This document shows, piece by piece, positions 21,799 through 34,861 of a stretch of 64,000 nucleotides of DNA (its first letter is position 1; each line of letters begins with the position of its first letter). The DNA comes from Helianthus annuus (lineage: Eukaryota > Streptophyta > Magnoliopsida > Asterales > Asteraceae). The notes under the pieces are model-generated. The model ran no database searches. It was given only the letters and a program-made list of their open reading frames with translations, and was not told the origin of the DNA. The position numbers and the translations under genes were made by a program. Location: positions 25,467,050 through 25,531,049 of the forward strand of contig NC_035443.2 of NCBI RefSeq assembly GCF_002127325.2, given 5' to 3'.

Positions 21799-24004
21799 TT
21801 AAACAAGGTCTTTAGTAAGTCCCATATTCGATACATGTTCTTCGAAAACTTTAGGTGGGAGACCTTTAGTCATCGGATCCGCTAGCATATCTTTAGTACT
21901 AATATACTCTATACAAAGATTATTTTCCTCAACACGTTCACGTACGAACAAGTACTTTGTATCGAGATATAAACCAGCTCCAGTCGAACTGTTACTGTTC
22001 GAGAAACTAACGGCAGCTGAGTTATCACAGTAAAGCTTCAATGGTCTAGAAATGGAATTAACAATTTTGAGTCCAGTGATCAGATTTCTAAGCAACATTC
22101 CATGACAGGTTGCGTTGTAAACAGCAATGTATTCTGCCATCATTGTGGAAGTTGTAGTTAACTGTTGTTTATGACTCTTCCATGAGATAGGTCCGCCTGC
22201 TAACATAAAGATGTAGCCCGAAGTGGATTTCTTGTCATCTTTGCATTTGGCAAAGTCAGAATCAGAATAACCTACCACTTCTAAGTGATCACTTCTTCTA
22301 TAAGTCAGTTTATAGTCTTTCGTCCCTTGCAGATATCTGAGGACCTTCTTAGCTGCTTTCCAGTGATCTAGGCCAGGATTAGTCTGATAACGGCCTAGCA
22401 TTCCAGCAATATAAGCGATATCTGGGCGAGTACAGACTTGAGCATACATCAGGCTCCCGACTACTGACGCGTAAGGTATCTGGCTCATTTGCTCCTTTTC
22501 AACCTCTGTTGTCGGACACTGGAATGAACCGAAAACATCTCCCTTAACTACTGGAGCGACGGAGGGTTTGCACTGTTGCATGTTGTAACGTGTAAGGACA
22601 CGATCTATGTAAGTCTTTTGAGACAATCCTAAGATCCCTTTGTGTCTATCTCGGTGAATTTCGATGCCAATGACGTAAGAAGCATCTCCGAGATCCTTCA
22701 TGTCGAAGTTATGCGAGAGTAACCGCTTCGACTCATGCAACATGTCTAAACTATTACTTGCCAATAGAATGTCATCTACGTAAAGGACAAGTATAGTAAA
22801 GTTACTCCCACTCATCTTGAGGTAGGTGCATTGATCCACTTGATTCTTCATAAAACCTTGCCTCTTCATGACTTCATCAAACTTGAGATACCATTGACGT
22901 GATGCTTGTTTTAACCCATAAATGGATTTCTTCAACTTGCAGACTAGATGCTCCTGACCTTCAGGTTTGAAGCCTTCAGGTTGTTTCATGTAAACATCTT
23001 CGTCTAAGTCTCCGTTAAGGAAAGCAGTTTTGACGTCCATCTGATGCAGCTCTAAATCAAAATGAGCTACTAGGGCCATAACGATCCTTAATGAATCTTT
23101 ACGAGAGACAGGTGAAAACGTCTCTTGATAATCAATTCCCTCTTTCTGAGTGTAGCCCTTTGCAACCAATCTCGCTTTATAGCGTTCAACGTTCCCATTC
23201 GGATCTAGTTTTGTTTTGAACACCCATTTACAACCTACAGGTTTGACACCGTTGGGTAATTCTACCAAATCCCAAACGTCATTTTTCTTCATGGATTCAA
23301 GCTCATCAATCATTGCTTTGTTCCATTCAGAAGACTGATCACTGCTAATGGCTTCATTATAAGAGATAGGATCATTGAGCTTTCCAGCATCCATTTCAGT
23401 CAGGTAGGTAATATAATCATCCCAATTAGTAGGCCGTTTTTGCCTAGATGACCTCCTGAGCTGATTTTCGGGTTGAGCGTTGTCTTGGTTTTGAGCGTTT
23501 GATGTGCCTTCGTTATGAGGTATAATGGGTTCTGATTGTGGAGTTGGAGTTTGTGCAGTGGCTTCAGGTGCAGTTGCATGGGGTACAAGAGGAGTAAACG
23601 GAGTAATGGTAAGCGACGAGTCTCTCCCCCCCCGCGTCTTGTACTTCTTGCAATTCTTCATAAGGGTTGGTACTGCTCCCACTGACCTTGAAATCCTCCA
23701 GGAACGCAGCACGCTTGGTTTCAACAATACGGGTGACATGGGAAGGACAATAGAAACGATAACCCTTTGAATGATCAGGATACCCGATAAAGAAGCAGGT
23801 AACTGTTTTAGGGTCAAGTTTCCTTAGGAAAGGATTATATAATTTTGCTTCAGCAATGCAGCCCCATACTTTCATATATTTAAGACTCGGTTTCCTTCCT
23901 GTCCAAAGTTCATAAGGAGTTTTAGGGACAGACTTAGAAGGAACTCTATTGAGTATATGAACAGCTGCTTTTAATGCTTCAGTCCAGAGGAATAATGGTA
24001 AATT
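21799..24004 (-). pseudogene. Copia pol, 3' part: integrase end, RT and RNase H
   Basis: From 24004 the frame reads [20 protein letters not shown] (end of integrase) and [20 protein letters not shown] follows with [20 protein letters not shown], the [18 protein letters not shown] region and catalytic [10 protein letters not shown]. RNase H follows with [19 protein letters not shown] and the C-terminal [13 protein letters not shown] run of eight C at 23626-23633 marks a frame change between the integrase C-terminus and the RT frame, so the polyprotein is broken by an indel there. Residues look otherwise well conserved, with no other stop from 23600 to 21799. The gypsy insertion separates this part from gag-protease-integrase. 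Confidence 0.93.
23849..24004 (-). repeat. 156-bp copia segment, left copy of the duplication flanking the gypsy insert
   Basis: Identical over 156 bp to 32265-32420. It encodes the end of the integrase core. In an intact copia it occurs once, so this is a duplication created with, or after, the gypsy insertion. Confidence 0.95.
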
Positions 24005-26291
24005 TGTCACACCCCCAAAATACCACATGCGGAAACCCCCGCGAGGCGTGTGACGTACCAGGATCCAAGCCACCAATCACATTGAACTCATAAATGTATT
24101 TAAATAAATTTTCATTCATTAACATAAGGTATTACAAATGTTACATGTCATTCATTTTATACAGCGGAAGCATAATTCATTTGTTAAGTATTTCGTAACC
24201 CATGTGTACTTAAACCATTAAGCTTGTATGGAGATTCTTTATTTCTCAACCCATGACCACTCCAGCCTTCCAGACAGCAAGTTCCACAAGATATAACCCT
24301 ATAAACCTGCAAGCATGCAGACAAGTGTGTCAGACGACGCTGGTGAGTTCAAAGTTTTGTTAACGCGTTTAGTTACCAGATGTGTGTTAATGCGATTCAA
24401 CGTTGCGTTACGATGTTGCTCATGTTAGATACCCTAGGGAGTGTGCCCATGTGTATCCGGGGAGTGGGTACCCCTTAACGACCGATTGCTATGTTGCCTT
24501 CGTTAGATACCCTAGGGAGTGTGCCCATATGTATCCGAGGAGTGTGCCTCTAACAACCATAGCCCTATCCAGATAATTAGTTCACGCCCGTCCTTACGGC
24601 CCGGTGTGAGGTTTCCCACCTAATAGCGCTATCAACTAATCACCCCCATTGCCCTCCAGGCAATAACCAAAACCGATTAAGTTATTTACCCAATGTTTCC
24701 CTTCCAAATGTTTACCAGATGTCCCAAACCACCGGGACGCATGCTTAGAAAAGTGCAGTGAACTCACCTCATTTTGCTCGGTATGTTTCGTTACATTACC
24801 CGTTCCTAGTTGGTCAACCAAACCCTACCGGGATTACCAAAAGATAATCAGTTTATATGCATGTAAATCACGTATTCTACGTTCACATTACACATGTAGC
24901 ATACACAGTTTACACATATCAGTATACAAGTCACAATAGTAATTCATGCAACCTACCGGTTCATTATCATCATATATTCACATAGTGAGTAGTTGGTTTA
25001 TTTACACGTTCACATTACAAGTCCATACCCCACAAGATACGTAACAGTTAACCCCTTCCGTCGCATTCATTATACATCCCATCATAACTAACACCAAGAA
25101 CCTTTATCAATCACTTGTGTTAATGGCTACACATCAACTAATGATCGGTCCAATCAGATTCATTTGATATCACATGTTATTTTACTACCTTTGAAAGATT
25201 ATTGGATATATATGTGGTCCAATTAGAAACAAATATACCCAATCCAGTTAAATACTTATTCCCATGTGCAAAGATTATACATCCCATGCACGGTTCAATA
25301 AAATAGTAACATGTGGTTTTGTTTCAAAAGTTCACATGAAGAAAAGCCATAATTGTTTGGAGAAAATTCACCCTAAACAGATAGTTGTACTCTTTGGCAA
25401 AGGAACCCATGAAGAAACATTTCATTTTTCGACATAAACATTGTCGACGTAACATATATTTCATCAAAGCCTAGTCTCTTCGCTTCTGCAATCAAAGATA
25501 AGAACGACTTGCACATATCCAACCCCGATCGAATCAGTTACACACTTACAGTTCATAAGAAACCTAGTAATTATTTCCTACTTGCATCATCACTCATATA
25601 TCAAGCCAATCGATTCAGTGTTACCATGCAACCCACTTTATGAACTCATTACTGCCAATATTAACAAACTCATGGTCATCAATTCATGTGCACTGTTATA
25701 TCGATTTCACAATGGATCACCTTGAGTCTCATTCAAACTAATATATTAACACAGTAGATATCATTTTCATTAATGCATAAACAGGTTTTGACTTCGTTCA
25801 TACAGATTAGCGGTAACACCAACGGAAATATACTTACACAATATTAACAAGGGTTCGATCCTCACACAGTAGGTGTACTAACCTGGTTAGGGATTGATAA
25901 CAAGGGTGTTTGAGATGAGAAGAGAGCTTCAATCACAGGGGAAAACTGCCGTTGTTGATTTGAGAAGACTAGGGTTTGTAATTAATAAGAAAAAGAATTG
26001 TATGCATATTCACATGCATACCCGAACATAAAAGGGAGCTGGGTTGGGCTCGGTTTGGGTTTGGAAGGGATTTGGGCCAAGAGTTAAGAGGACCACATGT
26101 TATGAAGTGTGCGGCCCTGGACTTGTTTGCGATTAACAGTTTGTAGTCACAACCCCTAAACGGCTTCCACTCATGTGTAATATTCAATTATATAAACCAA
26201 CTGTATTAATTTCATATAATAGACACAAGGTCACAAGATATATACAGAAGTAGTGCATAGATAAATAACCTTAGAGATTCGAGTTGTCACA
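24005..26291 (-). repeat. Gypsy 3' LTR, complete (2287 bp)
   Basis: Starts TGTGACAACTCGAATC and ends GGGGGTGTGACA on the minus strand. Within it, near 24430 and 24505, a phrase with GATACCCTAGGGAGTGTGCC is repeated. The first 673 bp (26291 to 25619) are absent from the partner LTR. Confidence 0.93.
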
Positions 26292-29200
26292 TCATCCCCA
26301 ACTTGAAAGAAATTTCGTCCCGAAATTTGATAAGTAAGCACAAAAGAGTGAAGCGATAGAAACTCCAATTAAACTATATGTAATACTACCCAAATGACAA
26401 TCAAGCATTACCCGCCACACTAAGCATCCAGATAACTGCACCACGTTAAACAGGATTGCGAAATCAGTTAGGTGTGGGTGTGCCACATCATCACCAACTT
26501 GAAAGGGAATTTCGTCCCGAAATTCGCCAATGATATCCAAAGTTGTTTCCATCGTTTGAACAATTGGGGATAACAGAGCTTCACCTGACCTTTGCGTTCT
26601 CACGGTAACTTCGGTCCACGTCTTGAGTTCCAACAAACTCTCTCACGATTGAAATTCGACTGTGTTAATGGTGGGTTCCTCACAAGGGTGTCACGAGTGT
26701 TGCGTCGAGCAGACGCTCCATTAGGTTCGAGACATAATTGACATCGTGTACATTACGAAATTCGTCAGGTAACTCGAGTTCGCGAGCCATATCATCAATC
26801 CGTTCCAGAATCCAAATGTCCTAGTGTACCGCAAACTAATTTGGCCACATTTTCCATAGTGTACCGCACCCTCCCAGGGTGAGACTTCCGCTATGTTCGT
26901 CTTCAGCGAACTCCCAGTGTTCCCTAAGCTTATCAACTTCTCCGATGGTCACATGTTGCTGCCAACCGATTTTGATCTGGACAATCTTCCCATATCTTCC
27001 CATGAGGTTCTAGTACAAACTTTGAATCGGTGATTAGGTTGTCTCCCACCTTAGTCTAACAAGGAGGTTAGCATTGTCATCCATGAAATGCCTCAAACAG
27101 AGCTTGTATGGATACTAAAATGGTAACGGCTGCAATAAAGCTTACCCAAAGATAAGTGTTCTTCCCAATTGTTTACTATAGGCAATTACGCGCATGCTCG
27201 CAGCATGTCTTCACGTGTCAGGATGGTCTGTTACTCTGCCCGGTTGCCCTATAGAGATAAGTAATGCTCATGTCCAGGTGTGAGCCAGGTGTGTTGCGTA
27301 TTGCCGGTCATAAATCAGGTATAGCTCGAAATCAAAAGGTAACAGAAGCTGGAACCTCGTGCCTAAAAGTCGCCTCTCTCAGCGGAACATTCACATCTGT
27401 GAAGTCTCGTCAGTTTCCTTAATTGAAAGATAATGTGCTGATAACGTGAGATAATCAACGATCACCCAGGTGGTATTGTTTCTGTTTCGTGTTGTAAGTA
27501 GACTCGTGATAGAATCCATGGCAGTCTGTCCTCATTTCCAAATGGGTGTTTCTGGTTGCTAATACCTCATCTTGACTTTCCCACAAGTCAAACATCATTC
27601 CCATACCTAGCTAGGTGGGCCTTCATGCCCGATCACTAGTACAAAGTTTATAAATCCTAATGTCTCTCATCAAAACCAGACGACTAGAGTATCGAGACCG
27701 GTTTGCTTTGCTCAACATGAATTTCCTACAGTTACTGTATATTGGGATTCACACTCATTCCATGAGGTGGCAAATATCGTTTGACCTGGCAAGGTTGCTT
27801 CTCCATGCCCTGCACGGGTTCACTTGAAAATCCTCTTCCTTCAGCTCTCCAGCTTGAACAGAGCGAATCTGATCAGGTAAGTTAGAGTCGATAGCGAGCT
27901 TCAAAGCTCATACACATTCAAGTCCCACTGTTGTAATCCTCCCAAATGTTCCATCCAACGATGTCATCCACTGATTTAGCTCTTTCAAAACCAAGGTACA
28001 CGGGAGGCCCTTGTGATCGGTCTAAGTAACGCGTTCGGTACCGTCCAAGTAATGCCTCCAAGTAAACCCAAAAACCATGGTTTCCACCACTGGTTGTGCG
28101 TCGTGCAATTCCTCTTTGGAATTTTATTACGTAAGTCATCATGCTCTCGCATTGCGTCGACGTGTAACTGGGACTCTGATTCAAGCCATAATGATATACC
28201 ACTGAATCACCCGCACCCTCGGGTAGGGACGATGCTTCAGCGCATTACAGAGTTGGGATTCGAAAGCTGAAAAGACGTCCTCCTGTTCTGTCTTTCACGA
28301 ACACAGCACCCGGCTGTGGTAAAGAGATTTTAAGCTGCATGACTTCCTAAAATTCTGTGATTATCTGCGATAGCATCAAGCGAGACCAAGAAATTGTTGT
28401 ATCCTTGAACGGGTCTTCGCAAGATTCACGTCCATTCCCACTTCGCTGATTATATAACCCAAAAAGGTTACCTCTCGAATTCAGAAGTTACATTTAACAA
28501 GACTTCGCGCGGAGTGGCTCCTCCCTCAGGAGCTCTAAAATAAGATACAAAGGCCGCCCATGATGTTCCTTCCTCTTGGAAATGATCCAGAACGTCACCC
28601 ATGAATACGATCGATTCATGTGGTCCAATAAGCTGCTGGTGTGTTGATTAGCTCAATGGTCATGGTGTCCAAAGTCGCAATAGCCGTATTGCGCTCGATA
28701 TGCCCTTTCAGGAGCATTCTCCTCTTGGTCTTCCGTCCATACATGGTCGAGGCAAACAGTTCTTGATTGTCACCTTGCTGAGTTTTGGATAATCAGTACA
28801 CATACGAAAAGGTAGTCCCTGTAGATAGTCCTTGCAGCCCTCTTGGTGCAAGACGGTATGTAGCACGAGAAATCAGGGTTGCACCTGCCGTGAAATCAAC
28901 CTGAGATTCTGCCTAACAGTGGTGGAAGTAAATCTGAAAGCTCCTCCAGTAGCACACTGAGTAACGTTTGCTAACGTAGCGGGGTGATCCCTCCGTAGAC
29001 ACTTCTGGGCCTTCATAGTTGATATGGCGCTAACCTTTGCACCACTCTGTTGCTTTAGAACAAATAACTATTCTCCACACAAAATTTTCTCCTCTCAAGG
29101 TATGTCTGCGCGATTTCTGAATAACCAATCCACACTAACTACTGCATTGTAACCATCAGGGGTAGTAGAAGGAAGGTCGATGTCGAGCACCAGTTCCCCC

Positions 29201-30655
29201 AAGGTCGAGTTTGCATCCCAGCGAACATATAAAGCTTCAATTGACTTGCATCAGCCGACACCACAACAGGTTCAGTTTCAAGGAGCATCAGGGTTAAATA
29301 GAACAGAGATGAAGCGAATAGCTACCCATCCAAGCTATCGTGTTGCTATTACGCCTGGTATGGCCTATACCCATGCTAAATGTCCTTCCATGAGCTTCAT
29401 TTCCAGTGTTGTTTTCGTCACGAGAATTTCCAGTACTGCCGTCGCTCCCTTGGTTGTTGTTACCTTGACTTAACACAGTCAATTCTTGTCGAGGTCACCT
29501 TTGTTTCCATACTGTAAGCTACGATCACGAGTACCTTGATGTTGCCACGACTGTTGCCTTTAATATTGGTGCCTGTAACGGTGTCCTGCGTCCTTTCACC
29601 AACAAGGTCCATCTTTTCCCATCCCGTGCCACGTCCTAAGGCACTACTCATGGTGCGGGCGGTTACACAGTCCGCTCTACAGTCAATCGTCATCGATTTT
29701 GTCCCGATTGGTTCGTAAGAGTCGACTCCCATGAGTCGCTGGCAGGGGTTAAGAATTCGATTGGAGTCAAATGGCTGTTGTTCGTTGCCGGTAACTAGGG
29801 TCGTTCAAATGCTGAAATCGGTAAGGTACCACTTTTATCCTCTTGTCCATCGCTCTTGCAAGTTGACTGAGTAATACACGGGATGTCGCGAGAGTGTTGC
29901 AGAAGTGATCACACTTCGGGATCTAAGGCGTCAACACGCTAAGTTCCAACAAACAAGGATAAGTGAGGAAAGTATAGCCCAATCATTTGACGCTGAGACA
30001 TCCAACTCAGGGACGTTCGTACTAGCACCTAACATTCTACACAGTTCGCTAGGCGTTCAGATGTGTGATCAGGTGATACTCGATAGCATCGAGATTCGTA
30101 AAGATTCAGAAAGGGGGTGAAAAGATCATGTTCGAGTAGGAGACAATCACTACTATGACTCCCATAGACTGCAGAGTTCTAACATAACATCAATTAACAG
30201 AGCGGAACCCCTCTCACACTCGTTAAGCCTCACTGAGACTCACATGCAACCCACATTATTATTATGTGTGCACCCACAATAATATTGTGATTTGCATGCT
30301 CATCTCAGCTCCTCCTAACTCATGTCGAATGGTTCCTCAAACTCGAGTAGCAAACAAAGAGCATCACAAAACGTAGGTCACGAATGTTTAGGGAAACACC
30401 ACCCTACCAGTCATATAACACGTGCAAGTGATACATAAGTTCATACTGTTGTGTTAAACGTGCAATAGCATGCAATATCATATGTAAGTGTTCACTACTT
30501 ACGCAGTACAATGAGTATACGAGAGACGAACCTTGCAGTCTGGAGCTGAGTGTCATGGTTGTATTCTTTGTTGTCTAAACTGTTCGGTTATAGTCTGGTT
30601 TTATAAAAACGTTTTAAAACCAAGTTCACTATAACCAGTGGCTCTGATACCAAAC
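26292..30655 (-). pseudogene. Degenerate gypsy gag-pol, chromovirus-like
   Basis: Read on the minus strand the domain order can still be traced. Near 29390-29310 is AHGRTFSMGIGHTRRNSNT, like the end of Tekay-type gag. Near 28850-28760 is FRMCTDYPKLSKVTIKN, an RT block. Near 28630-28520 is LILELLREEPLRAK, where the preceding FIDD-type catalytic motif is replaced by unrelated residues. Near 28010-27920 is SVDDIVGWNIWEDYNSG (RNase H end). Near 26880-26800 is VSPWEGAVHYGKCGQISLRY (integrase C-terminus). No stretch over about 110 codons is open and parts are missing, so no functional protein is expected. Confidence 0.82.
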
Positions 30656-32269
30656 TGTCACACCCCCAAAATACCACATGCGGAAACCCCCGCGAGGCGT
30701 GTGACGTACCAGGATCCAAGCCACCAATCACATTGAACTCATAAATGTATTTAAATAAATTTTCATTCATTAACATAAGGTATTACAAATGTTACATGTC
30801 ATTCATTTTATACAGCGGAAGCATAATTCATTTGTTAAGTATTTCGTAACCCATGTGTACTTAAACCATTAAGCTTGTATGGAGATTCTTTATTTCTCAA
30901 CCCATGACCACTCCAGCCTTCCAGACAGCAAGTTCCACAAGATATAACCCTATAAACCTGCAAGCATGCAGACAAGTGTGTCAGACGACGCTGGTGAGTT
31001 CAAAGTTTTGTTAACGCGTTTAGTTACCAGATGTGTGTTAATGCGATTCAACGTTGCGTTACGATGTTGCTCATGTTAGATACCCTAGGGAGTGTGCCCA
31101 TGTGTATCCGGGGAGTGGGTACCCCTTAACGACCGATTGCTATGTTGCCTTCGTTAGATACCCTAGGGAGTGTGCCCATATGTATCCGAGGAGTGTGCCT
31201 CTAACAACCATAGCCCTATCCAGATAATTAGTTCACGCCCGTCCTTACGGCCCGGTGTGAGGTTTCCCACCTAATAGCGCTATCAACTAATCACCCCCAT
31301 TGCCCTCCAGGCAATAACCAAAACCGATTAAGTTATTTACCCAATGTTTCCCTTCCAAATGTTTACCAGATGTCCCAAACCACCGGGACGCATGCTTAGA
31401 AAAGTGCAGTGAACTCACCTCATTTTGCTCGGTATGTTTCGTTACATTACCCGTTCCTAGTTGGTCAACCAAACCCTACCGGGATTACCAAAAGATAATC
31501 AGTTTATATGCATGTAAATCACGTATTCTACGTTCACATTACACATGTAGCATACACAGTTTACACATATCAGTATACAAGTCACAATAGTAATTCATGC
31601 AACCTACCGGTTCATTATCATCATATATTCACATAGTGAGTAGTTGGTTTATTTACACGTTCACATTACAAGTCCATACCCCACAAGATACGTAACAGTT
31701 AACCCCTTCCGTCGCATTCATTATACATCCCATCATAACTAACACCAAGAACCTTTATCAATCACTTGTGTTAATGGCTACACATCAACTAATGATCGGT
31801 CCAATCAGATTCATTTGATATCACATGTTATTTTACTACCTTTGAAAGATTATTGGATATATATGTGGTCCAATTAGAAACAAATATACCCAATCCAGTT
31901 AAATACTTATTCCCATGTGCAAAGATTATACATCCCATGCACGGTTCAATAAAATAGTAACATGTGGTTTTGTTTCAAAAGTTCACATGAAGAAAAGCCA
32001 TAATTGTTTGGAGAAAATTCACCCTAAACAGATAGTTGTACTCTTTGGCAAAGGAACCCATGAAGAAACATTTCATTTTTCGACATAAACATTGTCGACG
32101 TAACATATATTTCATCAAAGCCTAGTCTCTTCGCTTCTGCAATCAAAGATAAGAACGACTTGCACATATCCAACCCCGATCGAATCAGTTACACACTTAC
32201 AGTTCATAAGAAACCTAGTAATTATTTCCTACTCGCATCATCACTCATATATCAAGCCAATCGATTCAG
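30656..32269 (-). repeat. Gypsy 5' LTR, truncated (1614 of 2287 bp)
   Basis: Matches 24005-25618 with one mismatch seen. It breaks off at CGATTCAG and continues directly as copia sequence; TTCAG is shared by both partners at the junction. The lost 673 bp are the U3 start, where the promoter would normally lie. Confidence 0.94.
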
Positions 32270-32420
32270 CAATGCAGCCCCATACTTTCATATATTTAAG
32301 ACTCGGTTTCCTTCCTGTCCAAAGTTCATAAGGAGTTTTAGGGACAGACTTAGAAGGAACTCTATTGAGTATATGAACAGCTGCTTTTAATGCTTCAGTC
32401 CAGAGGAATAATGGTAAATT
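32265..32420 (-). repeat. 156-bp copia segment, right copy
   Basis: Identical to 23849-24004. It joins the truncated gypsy LTR on one side and the rest of the copia integrase on the other. Confidence 0.95.
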
Positions 32421-34328
32421 AGTGTTGGCTAACATACTGCGCACCATGTTCATAAGGGTACGATTTCTTCGTTCAGCGACACCATTCTGCTGAGGTGTAC
32501 CAGGCATGGTGTATTGGTTCACAATCCCCTGGCCCTTACAAAACTCATAAAATGGACCAGGAGCTTGACCCACATCAGTATGTCTTCCATAATATTCACC
32601 GCCTCTATCTGATCTCACAACTTTAATCTGACGATCTAATTGCTTTTCAACTTCAGCTTTATAATCTTTAAAAGTTGTAAGAGATTCAGACTTTTCCTTT
32701 ATAAGATACAAGTACATGTAACGAGAATAATCATCAATGAAAGTGATAAATGAAGTATGTCCTGTGATGCCAGCGATTTGATAGGGACCACTAATGTCAG
32801 TGTGAATGAGTTCTAATAAATTAGAGCTCCTAGTGGCACCTTTCTTATTCGCTGATGTCATTTTGCCTTTAAGACATTTGACACATGTTCCAAAATCGGT
32901 GAAATCGAGAGGAGGTAAGACTTCATCCTTTACGAGACGATTTAATCGTTCTCTTGAGATGTGGCCTAAACGTTGATGCCACAACATAGATGAAGTCTCT
33001 AAGTCTCGAATATGTTTCTTTTCCATCTTTGTGAGTGATTCATTAATATTATATGACAACAAAGATTTGGAAAAATTATCATCCAGTTCTAATCTATAGA
33101 GACCACCATCCAGAATGCCAGTACCATAAACAACGGAATCATAGAGAATAGAGAGTTTGCGATGACCATGAGAAACGACAAAACCGTCCATGTCTAACTT
33201 TGGTCCTGATACAAGGTTCCGAGTTACCTCAGGAACATATAAGGTATCATAAAGTTTAATACATAAACCAGTTTTCAAAAATAATTGTAATGTTCCTATG
33301 GCCTTCACTTCTAATTCCCGATCATCCCCAACTTTAAGTGTTCTTTGGTTTCTTCCCAGCTTCCGGATTGTAAGGAATCCCTGAAGTGAATTGGTTACAT
33401 GAACCATAGAACCAGAATCAAACCACCAAGAATTAGCAGGAACATTTAAATTAAAGGACTCAAGTATCATGAAAAAATCGTTACCTTTCTTAGCCAGCCA
33501 CTCCTTAAAGTCAGGGCATTCCTTTTGCTTATGTCCTGTTTTCTTACAGAACTTGCAATAGGGTTTGCCTAAGGAGTTCTTAGAGCTGGAAGGTGCACTT
33601 GTATTAGGATTTGGATTTGGCTTTTGAACCTTAGAAGCATCCTTTCTATGATAAGAGTTCTTCCTCTTCTTTGAGCTGGAAGTGGTGAAGTTAGCAACAT
33701 CAGTTGTGCGATCCATCTTCATACGCTCTTCCTCCTGCACGCACATAGCGATCAGCTCACTCATCGTCCATTTGTCCTTCTGAGTGTTGTAATTGATCTT
33801 GAAAGCTTCATAGGACGAAGGAAGCGAAGTGATGATGAAGTGAACGAGAAAACCATCACTGATTTCCATCTCTAGGCCCTTCAGCTTATTGGCCATATCA
33901 TGCATCATCATGATGTGTTCGCGAATGCCGCTCCTCCCATCATACTTAGTTGTCACCAGCTTGAGGATAAGAGTGCTAGCGTGTGCTTTTGATGTTCCCT
34001 TGAATTGATCCTCCACAGAAGCCAGATAGGTTTTAGCATTTTCAGAATCAGGAATGGCCCCTCTGATTGAGTTATGAATGGATTGCTTCATGAACATGAG
34101 AGACATGCGGTTACACCTAGTCCATTTGTCATGGACTATCTGCTCAGCAGCAGTACTGGTGGCGGTAAGGTCCGCTGGCTTATTCTCTCTTAGAGCATAA
34201 TCAAAGTCTAGCAATCCTAGAGTAAGCATGAGGGCATCCTTCCATTCAGCAAAGTTATCACCAGTCAAAGGTGGAATCCCGCAATTGGGTGCTGGTAGTG
34301 GAAATAAGATGAGTAAGTTATGATACAA
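32265..34328 (-). pseudogene. Copia gag, protease and integrase N-terminal part
   Basis: Open frame from 34328 to the gypsy junction (about 690 codons). Gag runs from about residue 20 to 240. The CCHC zinc knuckle is [14 protein letters not shown] (Cx2Cx4Hx4C). Protease carries [12 protein letters not shown] (D-S-G). The HHCC zinc-binding part has [12 protein letters not shown] and CVKCLKGK. The integrase core shows [30 protein letters not shown] and [18 protein letters not shown], so the DDE triad is present. The frame then runs into gypsy LTR sequence (after CIAES). It is intact up to the break and only disrupted by the nested insertion. Confidence 0.94.
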
Positions 34329-34470
34329 AAGAAGAAGTCCTAATGTGATCTAATGGGCTTGTTACACTAAGGCAGGCATAAATAATGACCATTATAATTA
34401 TGAAGCTGTGATAATGTCCATTACTAACATCAAAATAATAGACTTAGTAAAATTCTACTTAAACGAAGAC

Positions 34471-34712
34471 AAATCAGCTTTGGCCAGAAGTGTAATCATT
34501 TAAGTATGTGTGCAAAGCAATCGTGACAAATCAGCTTTGGCCAGAAATGAGATAATCACTTTAGTTATGCACTTGTCAAGCATGCTAAACATAAATGAAT
34601 TAAATCAGCTTTGGCCAGAATTAAGACATTTCAGGTTTGTAATGCATACTTAACATAGCCTTTTATAATACTTGAACAATAAATAGATGTATTAAATCAG
34701 CTTTGGCCAGAA
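34471..34712 (-). repeat. Four copies of a 19-bp motif in the copia leader
   Basis: AAATCAGCTTTGGCCAGAA occurs perfectly at 34471-34489, 34528-34546, 34602-34620 and 34694-34712. Spacing is 57, 74 and 92 bp and the intervening sequence is not conserved. They lie between the hairpin array and the gag start, in the RNA leader of the element (TTCTGGCCAAAGCTGATTT in the sense direction). Confidence 0.93.
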
Positions 34713-34861
34713 TTAATACATCAGAAGCTCATCCAAGTTAAGCTATTTTGGTTTTGTAAAAAGTTATCTGATTCTGATTAATGAATTAATTATTGACAAA
34801 ACCAAGTATTTAATAGCAAACCACCTGTTAGCGCAGATCGAACTAAGTTTTGAGATTTCGA

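Larger units (their letters stand above)
24005..32269 (-). mobile_element. Non-autonomous Ty3/gypsy element nested in copia integrase
   Basis: Minus-strand element: truncated 5' LTR at 30656-32269, primer site TGGTATCAGAGCCA at about 30639-30652, internal region 26292-30655, polypurine stretch AAGTTGGGGATGA next to the 3' LTR, and complete 3' LTR 24005-26291. LTR ends are TGTGACA type. The two LTRs differ at one site over 1614 bp (T at 25583, C at 32234), so insertion was recent. Yet every pol domain is scrambled by stops and indels, so it must have been copied with enzymes supplied in trans. The junctions are abnormal (see findings). Confidence 0.93.

Noticed and set aside
24636..31472. Identical 61-codon frames at 24636-24821 and 31287-31472
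   Set aside because: Both lie in the two LTR copies of the nested gypsy element; the identity reflects the LTRs, not a gene family.
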